64,000 bases of DNA from Pseudomonadales bacterium. GTDB taxonomy: Bacteria > Pseudomonadota > Gammaproteobacteria > Pseudomonadales > Azotimanducaceae. Below are positions 9,074 through 19,884 of this stretch, one piece after another. The notes beneath the pieces were generated by a model. That model was not told where the DNA came from and searched no databases. It was given only the letters and a program-made list of their open reading frames with translations. The DNA lies in the NCBI GenBank assembly GCA_041395945.1, contig JAWKZN010000001.1, positions 248,001 to 312,000 of the forward strand. The letters are read 5' to 3'. Position 1 is the stretch's first letter; every line of letters starts with the position of its first letter. A program made the translations under genes and the position numbers.

Positions 9074-9109
9074 GGCGGTTCTCCAGGGCAGATCGAGGGA
9101 CATTGAATC

Positions 9110-10054
9110 TTGCGGGATAAGCGGGACACAGGGCAACCGGCTGACTCAGGTCCGAGCGCGGATTCCGAGAAAGAGCGACGGGGTGAACGGGCAGCCCGGC
9201 TGCTGGAGATTCTCCGGCTCGAGACGATCGAGCAGAATCTGTATCGCGGCCACAACGAGGAGCGGGGTCAGTTCCGTCTGTTTGGCGGACAGGTTCTGGC
9301 ACAGGCACTGCGGGCAGCCTGTCATACAGTGGAGGCGCGTATGCCCCATTCACTGCACGCCTACTTCATGCGTGCAGGAGACGCCTCCAGGCCCGTGCTC
9401 TATGAGGTGGATCGAATTCGGGATGGCCGCAGCTTCACGACCCGGCGGGTGGTGGCGATACAGGACGGTGAGGCCATATTCAGCATGAGCGCATCCTTTC
9501 AGGTGCAGGAAGAAGGGCTCACCCATGCAGCCTCGATGCCGAATGTGCCCCTTCCGGATGAACTCGAGGACGATATCGACGTGTTTGTGCGGGAAGGGGC
9601 TCAACCAGGTGCCAGCCCCATGGCCGGCCGCGCCCGCCCTTTCGAAACCCGTTCGGTATTCGCGCCGGGGTCAGCGGTCGCGGCGGACAGCCGTTCGTGG
9701 AATCCGGTGTGGATCCGTTTCTGTCAGCCGCTGCCGGAACAGGATGTCAGTCTGCCCTGGTGTCTGCTCGCCTATGCCTCCGATATGGGCCTGGTGTCCA
9801 CCGCCCTGTTACCCTTCGGTGACGAACTGAAGCGGGACTCGATACAGATGGCGAGTCTCGATCATTCTCTGTGGATTCACCGTCCACCCACGACGGGTGA
9901 ATGGCTGCTGCTGCACAAACGTACCACCAGTGTTGCCGGCGCCCGGGGCATGGTCCATGCGGAGTTCTACTCCCAGACCGGCCAGCTGATCGCGTCGGTC
10001 TCCCAGGAAGGCCTGCTCAGAGAGATCCGCGCGGCGGGAGATCAGTCGAAGTAA
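9110..10054 (+). CDS. tesB: Acyl-CoA thioesterase II (TesB family)
   Basis: 314 residues, double hot-dog fold, hydrolysing acyl-CoA to free acid and CoA. Conserved segments include GGQVLAQALRAA, SLHAYFMRAGD, ASDMGLVSTALLP, MASLDHSLWIHRP and SVSQEGLLR. Relative to the E. coli triad (Asp204, Thr228, Gln278), the Asp is present in ASDMGL, the Gln in SQEGL, and the Thr is replaced by Ser in MASLDHS. The start is TTG 9110 with GAGGGA at 9095-9100; the first 25 residues are polar and poorly conserved. The 3' end overlaps the convergent transglutaminase-like gene by 13 bp. Confidence 0.93.
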   Translation: MRDKRDTGQPADSGPSADSEKERRGERAARLLEILRLETIEQNLYRGHNEERGQFRLFGGQVLAQALRAACHTVEARMPHSLHAYFMRAGDASRPVLYEVDRIRDGRSFTTRRVVAIQDGEAIFSMSASFQVQEEGLTHAASMPNVPLPDELEDDIDVFVREGAQPGASPMAGRARPFETRSVFAPGSAVAADSRSWNPVWIRFCQPLPEQDVSLPWCLLAYASDMGLVSTALLPFGDELKRDSIQMASLDHSLWIHRPPTTGEWLLLHKRTTSVAGARGMVHAEFYSQTGQLIASVSQEGLLREIRAAGDQSK

Positions 10055-11433
10055 TCAATTTCTTCGATGGAAAAACTGAGGTCGAGCGCGCCGGTAAGCA
10101 GCTGGAGTGCGGCGGTTTCATTCTCGGGCAGGGGAATATGGGTGGCGTCCACCCGTTGCTGGTTCCAGGTCGGATCAAAGGCCTGCCAGCGTCCGTCTAT
10201 ACGGATCTCGTTCCAGGCGTGAAACGCGAATGCGGGGGTGGCTGCGTCCGTATAGGCAAGCCCGAAAACAGTTCTGCTCTCCAGCCCGCGCGCCCGGGCC
10301 AGGGTGGTGAGCATGTCGGCGAAATCCGTGCAGTCTCCGACAGGATCATCGAGCAGGCTCAGTACCGGGCGTGGGGGAGAGCCGGGGAGGTAGTGGAGAT
10401 GATTGTGGACGAAGGCCAGCAGCGCTTCGGCGCGAGTGCGGTCACCGCTCGCATGTCGGGTGATGTCCGCGGCGAGGCCGATGATGCGGGGATCTGCGAC
10501 CGGCAGCGCGTAGGCCGTGGTGTGGTCTTCGACAGATTCTGAGGTCAGCGGGTTGGCCAGCAGGGTCAGCTGCCAGACGCCATTCCTTGCCCGGGCCTGG
10601 GACCAGAGCCTGTCCGGTGTGGGGTGTCCGTGGATGCCGATCACCAGTCGCGATGCCCGGGTGTGGTCCGGCACCCGGCGATCGGCGGGCACGAAGTAGC
10701 TGGCGGACTGCAGCGCGCTGCGGGGTGCCAGCGCCGTCTCCCGGTCGCTGCGGATGAGATCAAACAGCCCGGCGACCGTCATCGCCCAGGGTGCGAAACG
10801 ATCGTCCAGCTGGATGCTGGTATCCGCCAGGGGGGATCCGCGCTCGATGCGGTAGCCGGTGGTGTTCTGCTCCACCACATCGAATACCCGGGTAACCACG
10901 TCCAGACGATCGAAGTCGAGGCTGGCGATGGTTCGGGATGTGCCTGGTGCGGGATGGTGCTCGGCGAGCCAGACTTCGAAGCTCAGATAGTCGTCCAGCG
11001 TGTAGGACCAGTCCAGCGTCTGCCGTTCGGGGGTGCTGCCGCCCGCGTGATCGATTGTCGCCTGGTACCGACTGCCTGCGCCTGCGATATGTGTGCGCTC
11101 GACGCCGTCCCGGCGCTCCTGGACGTACTCTGCCTGGACAAGGGGTTGCGGGTGTGCCCGGGCGAAGGTGCGATGGGTGCGCAGGGTGACCGGATCATTA
11201 CGCTTCAGGGCGAAACGCTGTTCGCTGGCGAAGTGCCAGTTGCCGCGATAATCCCGGTAGGTGCGCGTATGCCAGTAGCCGATCTGCTGATCTTCGAGCA
11301 TGAGCCGATACCATCGCTCACCGGCCAGCGCAGCCGCACGCTGCTCCGCGGGGCTGGAAGGAAGATAGAACAGCCAGAGTCCGAGACCTGCAGAGGCACA
11401 GAGCAGGCTGATGAAAAGGAGAGGTTTGGACAC
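10042..11433 (-). CDS. Membrane-anchored transglutaminase-like protein
   Basis: 463 residues from GTG 11433. One N-terminal hydrophobic segment (LLFISLLCASAGLGLWLFYL) serves as a signal anchor, leaving the rest periplasmic. The C-terminal third is a transglutaminase/protease-like core: Cys in GDCTDFADMLTTLARARGL, His in FAFHAWNEI, and Asp in WQAFDPTWNQ form the papain-like triad. The middle 300 residues are beta-rich with no motif I know. Bacterial members of this fold are usually peptidases or amidases rather than crosslinkers. It stands alone, convergent with tesB. Confidence 0.82.
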   Translation of the reverse strand: MSKPLLFISLLCASAGLGLWLFYLPSSPAEQRAAALAGERWYRLMLEDQQIGYWHTRTYRDYRGNWHFASEQRFALKRNDPVTLRTHRTFARAHPQPLVQAEYVQERRDGVERTHIAGAGSRYQATIDHAGGSTPERQTLDWSYTLDDYLSFEVWLAEHHPAPGTSRTIASLDFDRLDVVTRVFDVVEQNTTGYRIERGSPLADTSIQLDDRFAPWAMTVAGLFDLIRSDRETALAPRSALQSASYFVPADRRVPDHTRASRLVIGIHGHPTPDRLWSQARARNGVWQLTLLANPLTSESVEDHTTAYALPVADPRIIGLAADITRHASGDRTRAEALLAFVHNHLHYLPGSPPRPVLSLLDDPVGDCTDFADMLTTLARARGLESRTVFGLAYTDAATPAFAFHAWNEIRIDGRWQAFDPTWNQQRVDATHIPLPENETAALQLLTGALDLSFSIEEIDYFD

Positions 11434-11636
11434 GCCGCGAGCCTAGGGAACCTCTGATTAATTATCAACGCCTCAGAGCTTCTCGCAGCCGTTCCCGCAG
11501 GGCGCGATCCGAAAGCAATACTGGTTGTATTGGTGAGGGTCGCAACGCAGCAGGGCGGCCAGTGTAGTCCGGGAAGGCTGTGGGATGTTTCTGGTGGACT
11601 GCAACTGTCCTTTCGATCGCCTTATCGAGCAGCCTG

Positions 11637-12200
11637 TTACAGTCCAGAATCCATGAAGTGGCGGATGATATCGAGCATCTCACGCTGGTCGTCGAAAGGC
11701 CGGCTGCGCAGAATGCGCCAGCGATGGCGGGTGGGCGGGGCCGGGATCAGTGCCGAAAAGACACCCAGCTGGGAGACAAAGATACCGTGGGCGCCATCCG
11801 CCGGGGAGTGATCGGGAGCCACACAGACATCGAACTCCGGCAGACCCTCCCGATGGGGAACGATGTCCAGCGCCACAGTGCCGTTTGTCGTGCCCTCGAC
11901 GTATACCCTTCCCAGTCTGTCTGACAATCCAGCCTGACTGAGCACTATCATCAGCTCGGACCGGCGCATCTGCTCTTCGTCCAGTGTGGGAGCCTCATCT
12001 TCATCGACCCCATCGATGTACTGGACGTCGCGCCCGGCACTCAATTCATCCAGGGCACTGCCCACTTTCTTCAGTTTTTCAACAGCTTGCGGGTCATGCG
12101 CGGCCACACCACGAAGATCGACGCGCTCCACGAGATCGTGCGCGCGACGCGCGCGATCGATCCAGTCGCGAATGCTGCCTTCGGAGGATTCGTCTTCCAT
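11637..12200 (-). CDS. Hypothetical protein
   Basis: 187 residues from ATG 12200 (MEDESSEGSIRDWI). The frame continues upstream opposite glnS, but that part is antisense and has no protein character. The product is acidic in its first 80 residues (helical, DEDEAPTLDEEQ) and more globular at the C-terminus (HRWRILRSRPFDDQREMLD). No signal peptide, membrane helix or known catalytic motif. Divergent from glnS, sharing a 177-bp intergenic region. Composition and length suggest a real soluble protein; I cannot assign a function. Confidence 0.6.
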   Translation of the reverse strand: MEDESSEGSIRDWIDRARRAHDLVERVDLRGVAAHDPQAVEKLKKVGSALDELSAGRDVQYIDGVDEDEAPTLDEEQMRRSELMIVLSQAGLSDRLGRVYVEGTTNGTVALDIVPHREGLPEFDVCVAPDHSPADGAHGIFVSQLGVFSALIPAPPTRHRWRILRSRPFDDQREMLDIIRHFMDSGL

Positions 12201-12377
12201 GCCCGAAGTGTAGTCAATGGATAGCGCTTCGCGAGCCGGCCGAGAAGGGCAGCGCGGAGCGCCGGAGCGAGGTCCCGAAGCACCCCCCTGCACGCCTTCC
12301 CTGGAAGACAACTCCACTCCGCGTCCCGGAAAGTCGATATCAAGTAGAATGGCCGGCTTCCAGTATTGAGTGTGGTT

Positions 12378-14006
<1,629 letters not shown>

Positions 14007-14024
14007 ACGGCGGGAGAGTAAGAA

Positions 14025-14948
14025 ATGACAGAGCCTGCAGCGAATTCGGTCACCGTGATGGAAGTGAGCCCGAGGGACGGTCTGCAGAATGAGTCTGCCC
14101 GGCTGTCTACACCTGTCAAACTTGAACTGATCGATCGGGCGCTGGCCGCCGGTGCGAAACGGATAGAGGTGGCGAGCTTCGTGCACCCCTCTCGGGTGCC
14201 GCAGATGGCCGATGCGGAAGCCGTCTGTCGGGATCTCCCTCAGCGCGGGGATGTGACCTATACCGGTCTGGTCCTCAATCAGCGTGGCTACGACCGCCTG
14301 CGGGCAACCGGGCGACTCGACGAAGTGGGTGTCGTGGTACCGGCGACGGACACCTTCGGCGAACGCAACCAGGGCATGGATGTGAAAGCCAACCTGCGTA
14401 TGGCGAAGGCCATCCTCGAAGATGCACGGCGCCGCGGCTTGCGGGCCCAGGTGACCATCGCGGTGGCATTCGGCTGTCCCTTCGAAGGCGATGTGCCTGG
14501 GGACCGCATTCTGGAGATTGCGACGGAACTGGCCGCGGCCGGTCCCGTTGAAATTGCGCTGGCGGATACCATCGGTGTCGGAGTGCCGCGTCAGGTTACC
14601 GATCTGTTCGCCGCCCTGGCGCAGCGCCTCGGCGATCTGCCACTGCGCGCGCACTTTCACGACACGCGCAACACGGGCATAGCCAATGCCTACGCGGCGC
14701 TCGAGGCGGGTGTCGCCACACTCGATGCCAGCATCGGGGGGATTGGCGGCTGTCCATTCGCACCCAGTGCGACCGGCAACATCGCCACCGAAGACCTGGT
14801 TTATATGCTCGACCGGATGCGCATCGCGCACGATCTGGATCTCGATGCGCTGATCGACAGTGCCGGCTGGCTGGCCTCGGTGCTCGACAAGCCCGTGCCT
14901 TCGAGCCTGCTGCGCGCGGGGCCGTTCAAACCCAGCATGGCTGAATGA
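14025..14948 (+). CDS. mvaB: Hydroxymethylglutaryl-CoA lyase
   Basis: 307 residues, HMGL-like TIM barrel. Cleaves 3-hydroxy-3-methylglutaryl-CoA to acetoacetate and acetyl-CoA, the last step of leucine (and acyclic terpene) breakdown. Motifs: substrate/metal Asp in EVSPRDGLQNE at the N-terminus, LADTIGVGVPRQV, HFHDTRNTG with metal-binding His residues, and the catalytic-Cys loop GIGGCPFAPSATGN. SD region GGGAGAG just upstream. The stop overlaps the start of the PLP dehydratase gene as ATGA. No 3-methylcrotonyl-CoA carboxylase genes are in view, so the leucine role is inferred from family. Confidence 0.94.
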   Translation: MTEPAANSVTVMEVSPRDGLQNESARLSTPVKLELIDRALAAGAKRIEVASFVHPSRVPQMADAEAVCRDLPQRGDVTYTGLVLNQRGYDRLRATGRLDEVGVVVPATDTFGERNQGMDVKANLRMAKAILEDARRRGLRAQVTIAVAFGCPFEGDVPGDRILEIATELAAAGPVEIALADTIGVGVPRQVTDLFAALAQRLGDLPLRAHFHDTRNTGIANAYAALEAGVATLDASIGGIGGCPFAPSATGNIATEDLVYMLDRMRIAHDLDLDALIDSAGWLASVLDKPVPSSLLRAGPFKPSMAE

Positions 14949-15898
14949 TCCCGGCGGCGTCGCTGCCGGACTTCGAGGACGTTCGCGCAGCCCGCGAACG
15001 GCTCGAGGGCCTTGTTCTGCAGACACCCGTATTCGGCGGTCGCAGTCTGAACGCAGAGCTCGGCTGCGAGATCTACTTCAAGTGCGAAAACCTGCAGCGC
15101 ACCGGCTCCTTCAAGTACCGGGGCGCGAGCAACGCTGTGCTGCTGCTGGCAGAGAATGTCGAACAGGGGGTTGCCACACACAGCTCCGGCAATCACGGCG
15201 CGGCGCTGGCACTGGCAGCCCGGGAGCGGGGGATTCCGGCTTACATCGTGGTACCGGACAGCGCTCCGGCGATGAAACGTCAGGCGATCGAAATCTACGG
15301 AGGCCGACTGGTTGAGAGTGGTCCCACCCTCCTGGAGCGGGAGGTGGTTCTCGCAGGCGTGCTCGAAGAAACCGGCGCGCACTTCATACCACCCTACAAT
15401 CATGCGTCCGTCATTGCCGGGCAGGCGACCGCCGCACTGGAGCTTCATGATGCGCAACCCGATCTCGATGAGGTCTGGGTGCCGGTAGGCGGTGGTGGCC
15501 TGGCCAGCGGTACCGTACTGGCGATGCAGGAAAGGGGCGTGCGGGTTATCGGCACGGAGCCGGAACTTGCCGATGATGCCTACTGGTCGCTGCGCAAGGG
15601 TGAGATACAACCACCGAAGCCACCGCTCACAGTGGCGGACGGACTGCGCACGGCGCTCGGCACCCTGACTTTCGCCATTCTCAGCCGCTATGGGCTGAAC
15701 ATCGTGCGGGTCGGTGAGGATGAGATTCTTGCGGCGCAGCGTCTGATCTGGTCGCGTCTCAAGCTGGTGGTGGAGGCTTCCTCCGCGGTGCCTTTCGCTG
15801 CGCTGATAAAGACAGTGGCTGCAGCCGGTGACACCTATAGAGGCCGACGTGTCGGAATACTGCTTTCCGGCGGAAACGTACAGTTTCCAGACGGCTGA
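14945..15898 (+). CDS. PLP-dependent threonine/serine dehydratase family protein
   Basis: 317 residues, fold type II PLP enzyme. The Schiff-base Lys is in GSFKYRGA (K57); the phosphate/carboxylate loop is THSSGNHGAALAL, the glycine-rich PLP phosphate site is VGGGGLASG, and the PLP-N1 contact is in LLSGGNV. The short length without an ACT domain fits catabolic threonine dehydratase or serine racemase/dehydratase. It overlaps the HMG-CoA lyase stop (ATGA), so the two are translationally coupled, and ends 8 bp from the convergent GST gene. Threonine deamination gives 2-oxobutyrate; the actual substrate cannot be fixed by sequence. Confidence 0.88.
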   Translation: MIPAASLPDFEDVRAARERLEGLVLQTPVFGGRSLNAELGCEIYFKCENLQRTGSFKYRGASNAVLLLAENVEQGVATHSSGNHGAALALAARERGIPAYIVVPDSAPAMKRQAIEIYGGRLVESGPTLLEREVVLAGVLEETGAHFIPPYNHASVIAGQATAALELHDAQPDLDEVWVPVGGGGLASGTVLAMQERGVRVIGTEPELADDAYWSLRKGEIQPPKPPLTVADGLRTALGTLTFAILSRYGLNIVRVGEDEILAAQRLIWSRLKLVVEASSAVPFAALIKTVAAAGDTYRGRRVGILLSGGNVQFPDG

Positions 15899-15906
15899 GC
15901 GCTATT

Positions 15907-16914
15907 TCACAGGAGATATTGCCGAGCGCCGGATACTTCCAGGGCGCGGGTCAGGGTGCCGTCAGTCTGGTAGTCGGCATAGCGTCGCTTCAGACTGGCC
16001 AGTGAACGGGCATGGTATTTCTGAGGGCGCTGTTCCCAGTCCCTGCCTCTCAGCCGAACCGTGAAGGTTTCGGCGTCCTCTTCGATTGCCTGTGCATTGG
16101 CGCTGGACCAGGGCAGAAACAGACCGGCGACCTGATCTTCGAGCAGGGGCATCAGTGTCCGCGCCAGAGACGACCAGCGTTCGAAATCACCCTCTGCTCG
16201 AGGTTCGTTCATCCGCTCGATCCAGGCGAGGGTGTTCGGTGCCTGCAGGGCGATGATGGCGCGCGGTGTCGGATCCCGGTGCGCGTTGTAGATCTGTCCC
16301 CACAGTGCGAAGTCGGCAAAAGCGGGACGTTGCCCGAAAAGATAGGGTCGTTCCGCGAAATGGGGCTCGAGCAGGGTAAGCGTGTCTTTGAAGGAGTCCT
16401 CGATCTGTCTGGCGGTCTGGGGCGAAGAGCCGACGAACCAGACCCGGTCCACCATGCGCTCTCTGATCGATGCGGCAGTGGCAGAGAGGGTTTCCTCGTC
16501 CGCAGCAGGTGACATCATCCGGGCGAGCCGTCGGGAGCAGGCGAGCTGATCCGCTTCACGCGCCCAGCGGTAATGGAACATCCACTTGTTGCCCCACTCA
16601 TCGGCGAACTCTTCGAGCAGACAGGAGATGAAGCGGGCGGTGGGTTCGCCCGGATGGATCGAGGGATCCGGGTGTTCGGATTCGACGGTCTCGATGATCG
16701 GCGTGGAATCCTGCAGCCCCCGACCGTCCGGGGTGACAAGCAGGGGCACCAGGGGCAGTTTTGCGTAGTCGTGAAACAGCGATCCCGCCTCGCCGCGGCT
16801 CAGCCACGCATGGGGAAGCTGCTTGTAGCGCAGATAGGATCGCACTTTCACGGAGTAGGGCGATTCCTCGGCACCGATCAGGCGAAAGGGACTGTTGTCC
16901 TGGCTGGCAGACAC
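15907..16914 (-). CDS. Glutathione S-transferase family protein
   Basis: 335 residues from GTG 16914, chosen because GGAGGT lies 7 nt upstream; the longer open frame would run into the upstream hydrolase gene. The N-terminal thioredoxin-like domain has SPYSVKVRSYLRYK, LVPLLVTPDGRGLQDSTPI (the cis-Pro loop) and a glutathione-contact motif near DSTPIIETV. A helical C-terminal domain includes RPAFADFALWGQIYN, the GST-C buried Asp motif. An extra ~100 residues at the C-terminus exceed the usual GST length. Likely the last gene of the leftward run from 20645. The substrate is unknown. Confidence 0.85.
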   Translation of the reverse strand: MSASQDNSPFRLIGAEESPYSVKVRSYLRYKQLPHAWLSRGEAGSLFHDYAKLPLVPLLVTPDGRGLQDSTPIIETVESEHPDPSIHPGEPTARFISCLLEEFADEWGNKWMFHYRWAREADQLACSRRLARMMSPAADEETLSATAASIRERMVDRVWFVGSSPQTARQIEDSFKDTLTLLEPHFAERPYLFGQRPAFADFALWGQIYNAHRDPTPRAIIALQAPNTLAWIERMNEPRAEGDFERWSSLARTLMPLLEDQVAGLFLPWSSANAQAIEEDAETFTVRLRGRDWEQRPQKYHARSLASLKRRYADYQTDGTLTRALEVSGARQYLL

Positions 16915-16964
16915 GCGTTGACCTCCGGTCTGGACTGCAACTGTCGAGGTCGAAACAGATAAAG

Positions 16965-17936
16965 TCAATGCGCTGGCTGACCCGTCTCTGCTTCGGGCAG
17001 TAATGCCGCGGAAAAGTTTTCCGTCAATAGGCGATCGATCCATGCGGGCTGATTCAGACGTTCGACAAAGGCGCAGTGTCCGCCCCGGGCGACGCGGGTG
17101 AGGTGCAGTGTGTCAGGCAGATTGAGAAATCCGCTGCAGGGAATGACAGGGTCATCTTCTGCATAGACGATGGTTGCCCGGATGCCCTGCAGAGTGTTTC
17201 CGGTGAGTGAGTAAGCGTCGAAATAGGCCTGGGTGGACGGGTAGTCGGTCTGCTGGGATACAAACAGATCGGTCAGTTCCGAAACCGTGCGCAGGCGCAG
17301 GGCCTGATCGAAAGAATAGTCCCCGGGAAATGCCTGCTGCTTCGCGCGTAATGCCCTATGCCACTTGCGCACGAAAAACAGCCGGTAGCCGGCCCAGCCG
17401 CTGTCGATCTGCCGCATGGTGACCGCCGGATCCATCGCGGGGCAGACGGCGATCGTGGGCAGCGGATGTGCACGGGCCACACGCAGGGCGAAATTGCCAC
17501 CGAGAGAAAACCCGGCGAGTCCGCAGGGACCCGTCGCATGAACGGATTCGATCTGTCGAACGGCTTCTACGACTTCCTGAATGCGTGCGGAATGGAACAT
17601 TTCCCGATTGAGATGGGCCGTATCGCCATGATCCCGCAGGTTCAGTCGTGCCACTGAGAAGCCGGCATGCCAGAGCTGTGCTGCGGCGGAGAGCAGATAG
17701 CTGGAATCCGCGTGACCGAGCCAGCCGTGCAGGAGAATCACCGTTGGTGCGTCCAGGTGCTGGCGGGAAAGCCAGACCTCCAGGGTGACGCCATCTTCTG
17801 TGGTGAGCGAATGCCGTTCTGTGGCCACCAGCAGATCGCGGGCGCGGGCCTTTACCCAGTGGCGGCGACCACGGCTGCCGATGAGGGTCTGCAGATGAGG
17901 TGAGCGCAACAGTCGCGGTGGATCGAAGTCCGTCAA
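16965..17936 (-). CDS. Alpha/beta hydrolase, YheT family
   Basis: 323 residues. N-terminal PPRLLRSPHLQTLIGS is the hallmark YheT/EMB8 opening. The oxyanion segment is VILLHGWLGHADSSYLL, the nucleophile elbow GFSLGGNFALRVA, the acid DDPVIP and the His GGHCAFVE, so the triad is complete. No signal peptide. Start overlaps the SDR stop as ATGA (17933-17936), indicating coupling. Likely a cytoplasmic carboxylesterase; the physiological substrate of this family is not established. Confidence 0.9.
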   Translation of the reverse strand: MTDFDPPRLLRSPHLQTLIGSRGRRHWVKARARDLLVATERHSLTTEDGVTLEVWLSRQHLDAPTVILLHGWLGHADSSYLLSAAAQLWHAGFSVARLNLRDHGDTAHLNREMFHSARIQEVVEAVRQIESVHATGPCGLAGFSLGGNFALRVARAHPLPTIAVCPAMDPAVTMRQIDSGWAGYRLFFVRKWHRALRAKQQAFPGDYSFDQALRLRTVSELTDLFVSQQTDYPSTQAYFDAYSLTGNTLQGIRATIVYAEDDPVIPCSGFLNLPDTLHLTRVARGGHCAFVERLNQPAWIDRLLTENFSAALLPEAETGQPAH

Positions 17937-18655
17937 GGCAGCAGCGCACCACCGTCCACATCGACCGTGGTGCCGGTGACAAAGTCGTTTTCGATGGTGA
18001 ACAGAATGCCCCGGGCGACTTCCTCCGCGGTGCCGGCACGCTTGATCAGATTGCCGCTGGTTGCCTGGGCGAGGAACTTCTCCCGCTGCTCTCCACTGGC
18101 CGGAAACATCGGGGTGTCGATCATGCCGGGTGAGACAACGTTGATCCGCTGTGGCGCAATCTCACCCGCCACCGCCCGCACGAATCCTTCCACCGCATTG
18201 CCCACGGTTGAAATCGCTGACATACCCGGTCGGCACTTGCGCGCGGGGGAACCACTTACCAGGGTAATGCAGCCTTCCGGCGTCAGGTGTTCGCCGGCAA
18301 GCCGTACCGAGTTCACATAGCCCCACAGTTTCCGGAAGGAGCCGGTGAATCCATCGAGGTCCATCTGCATGAAGGGACCAGTTGCCCGCTCACCACCCGT
18401 GGCGGCGTTTACCAGGATGTCGAAAGGGGCGAGTTCGGTGAACAGTTCCGACATGGCATTCCGATCGAGCACGTCCAGGCTGTGGAAGCTGACCTGTCTG
18501 CCGGTGCCGATTGTGGCCCGCGCAGTTTCGATATTGCTGCTGCTGCGACCCATTGCATGGACCTGGGCGCCGGCCTTGGCCAGCAGTTGCACAACCGCGA
18601 GGCCGATCCCTGAAGTCCCGCCAAGTACCAGTGCGCGCTTTCCGTTTGGATTCAT
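17933..18655 (-). CDS. Short-chain dehydrogenase-like protein lacking the Tyr-Lys pair
   Basis: 240 residues with a clear SDR fold: nucleotide-binding GGTSGIG (12-18), Asp in LDVLDRN, VNAATGG in place of NNAG, and VVSPGMIDTPMF. The Ser strand is TLVSGSPA, but where YxxxK should stand the sequence reads GMSAISTVGNAVEGF. By alignment to YSASKAAVEGF, Tyr becomes Ile and Lys becomes Gly. Standard SDR oxidoreduction therefore looks impossible. It may use other chemistry, bind NAD(P) as a sensor, or belong to a known atypical SDR clade. It follows TraB/GumN by 29 bp and is coupled to YheT. Confidence 0.85.
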   Translation of the reverse strand: MNPNGKRALVLGGTSGIGLAVVQLLAKAGAQVHAMGRSSSNIETARATIGTGRQVSFHSLDVLDRNAMSELFTELAPFDILVNAATGGERATGPFMQMDLDGFTGSFRKLWGYVNSVRLAGEHLTPEGCITLVSGSPARKCRPGMSAISTVGNAVEGFVRAVAGEIAPQRINVVSPGMIDTPMFPASGEQREKFLAQATSGNLIKRAGTAEEVARGILFTIENDFVTGTTVDVDGGALLP

Positions 18656-18684
18656 TGTCCGTTGCCTTATGTTGATCAGTTCGC

Positions 18685-19884
18685 TCAGTTGGCGCCTGGG
18701 TTGAGAATTGAAAGCGGCGTATCGGTAGTGATACGCCGCCCGCGAATGCCCTGGCGGTCGAGGAGGGAGATGATGCCCTTCTCGCCCACAAAGTGTGCTG
18801 CGCCGATCAGCACGAAGTAGGTGCCGCTGCCCTGGAGGTAGCCGCGTATGGTCTGCGCCATCCCGATATTGCGATCGTCGAGAAGCTGGCGTGTGAAGGC
18901 ACGGGAGAGCTCCGAGGTGCCGGACTGCTCTTCGAACAGAGCCAGCAGCCGGGCATCATCCCCGCTGAGCCAGGCACGCAGCATGTCGGCGATGATGGCT
19001 TCGACTTCGGGTTCCTGATCGAGGGTATCGGCGAGCAGCTGAATCTGGGTCGGCATGGGCTGGTCATAGAGCAGCCTGAGCTGGGTATCCAGAGTCTCCA
19101 GTTCCAGCACCTTGCGCTGGCCACGCTGCTGCAGGAAGTGCTGTTCAACGCCGTATTCCTGCAGATAGCCGAGACTGAAGAGACGGGCAATGACCAGTTG
19201 ATTCATCAGAAAGCCGGGCTTCATGCCGGTGACGCTTGCCTCGGACATGCCATAGCTCGACAGACGGCTGACCAGCCGTCGATAGAGCGGCGCCGGCAGA
19301 ACGCTCTGCAGGGTCGTTCCCTGGGGATTGAGCTGGATATAGCGGGCGGCGCGCTGCTGCAGTTCGGCCGGAGCGTAGCGGCTGACATCCACTTCCACCA
19401 CGAGCTGATCGGAACCGGCAAAAGCGGCATCGTACTGAGCGGGGAGAGGATAGAGGCTGGGCTTGAGCACGTGAATGGAACCGGCGAGGTAAACGACTGC
19501 CCGCTCTCCCTGGTAGCGCCACAAGTAGAGAGCGTGGGGACCGGGTGGCAGATCCGCACGAATTTCCGCACCGGTGGTGACCGCTTCGGTGTTGAGACGC
19601 TTGATCTCACAGCTTTCGCCGATGCCGCGGCGCTCGGCTTCACAGGCCTGCAGTGCGGCGAGAGCGGCGGCCAGATCGTTCGGCTGGGAGTGGGCGATGC
19701 CGCGGATCTGGGGGCGGTCGACGGCGACGGCCAGTGCTTTGGGTCCGGGCAGCTGCTCGTAGGCCTGAACATCGACACCCGGTGCCGCCGCCGGGGCGGC
19801 CGTAGCGGCCGTGGCCGCCGCTGCAGGCAGTACCAGAGCCAAAACCCAGGATCCCAGAATCCGGTGCAGTGGGAAGTGCATCAT
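18685..19884 (-). CDS. TraB/GumN family exported protein
   Basis: 399 residues. Signal peptide (MMHFPLHRILGSWVLALVLP, then an Ala-rich stretch), then the TraB/GumN (Tiki-related) fold: YLAGSIHVLKPSLYPLP near the middle, VVEVDVSRY, and the closing IGAAHFVGEKGIISLL. The GSIH and GAAH motifs carry the conserved His residues proposed to bind metal in this superfamily, whose animal Tiki members are Wnt proteases. The N-terminal ~100 residues are an extra domain. Its start overlaps the CinA-like stop (ATGA). Probably periplasmic; activity inferred only. Confidence 0.88.
   Translation of the reverse strand: MMHFPLHRILGSWVLALVLPAAAATAATAAPAAAPGVDVQAYEQLPGPKALAVAVDRPQIRGIAHSQPNDLAAALAALQACEAERRGIGESCEIKRLNTEAVTTGAEIRADLPPGPHALYLWRYQGERAVVYLAGSIHVLKPSLYPLPAQYDAAFAGSDQLVVEVDVSRYAPAELQQRAARYIQLNPQGTTLQSVLPAPLYRRLVSRLSSYGMSEASVTGMKPGFLMNQLVIARLFSLGYLQEYGVEQHFLQQRGQRKVLELETLDTQLRLLYDQPMPTQIQLLADTLDQEPEVEAIIADMLRAWLSGDDARLLALFEEQSGTSELSRAFTRQLLDDRNIGMAQTIRGYLQGSGTYFVLIGAAHFVGEKGIISLLDRQGIRGRRITTDTPLSILNPGAN

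Noticed and set aside
11447..11470. GGAACCTCTGATTAAT sequence resembling an IS end
   Set aside because: No matching inverted repeat or transposase nearby, so no mobile element can be claimed.
11465..11683. 72-residue leftward frame
   Set aside because: Overlaps the hypothetical gene, has no SD and no recognisable motif; I left it out.
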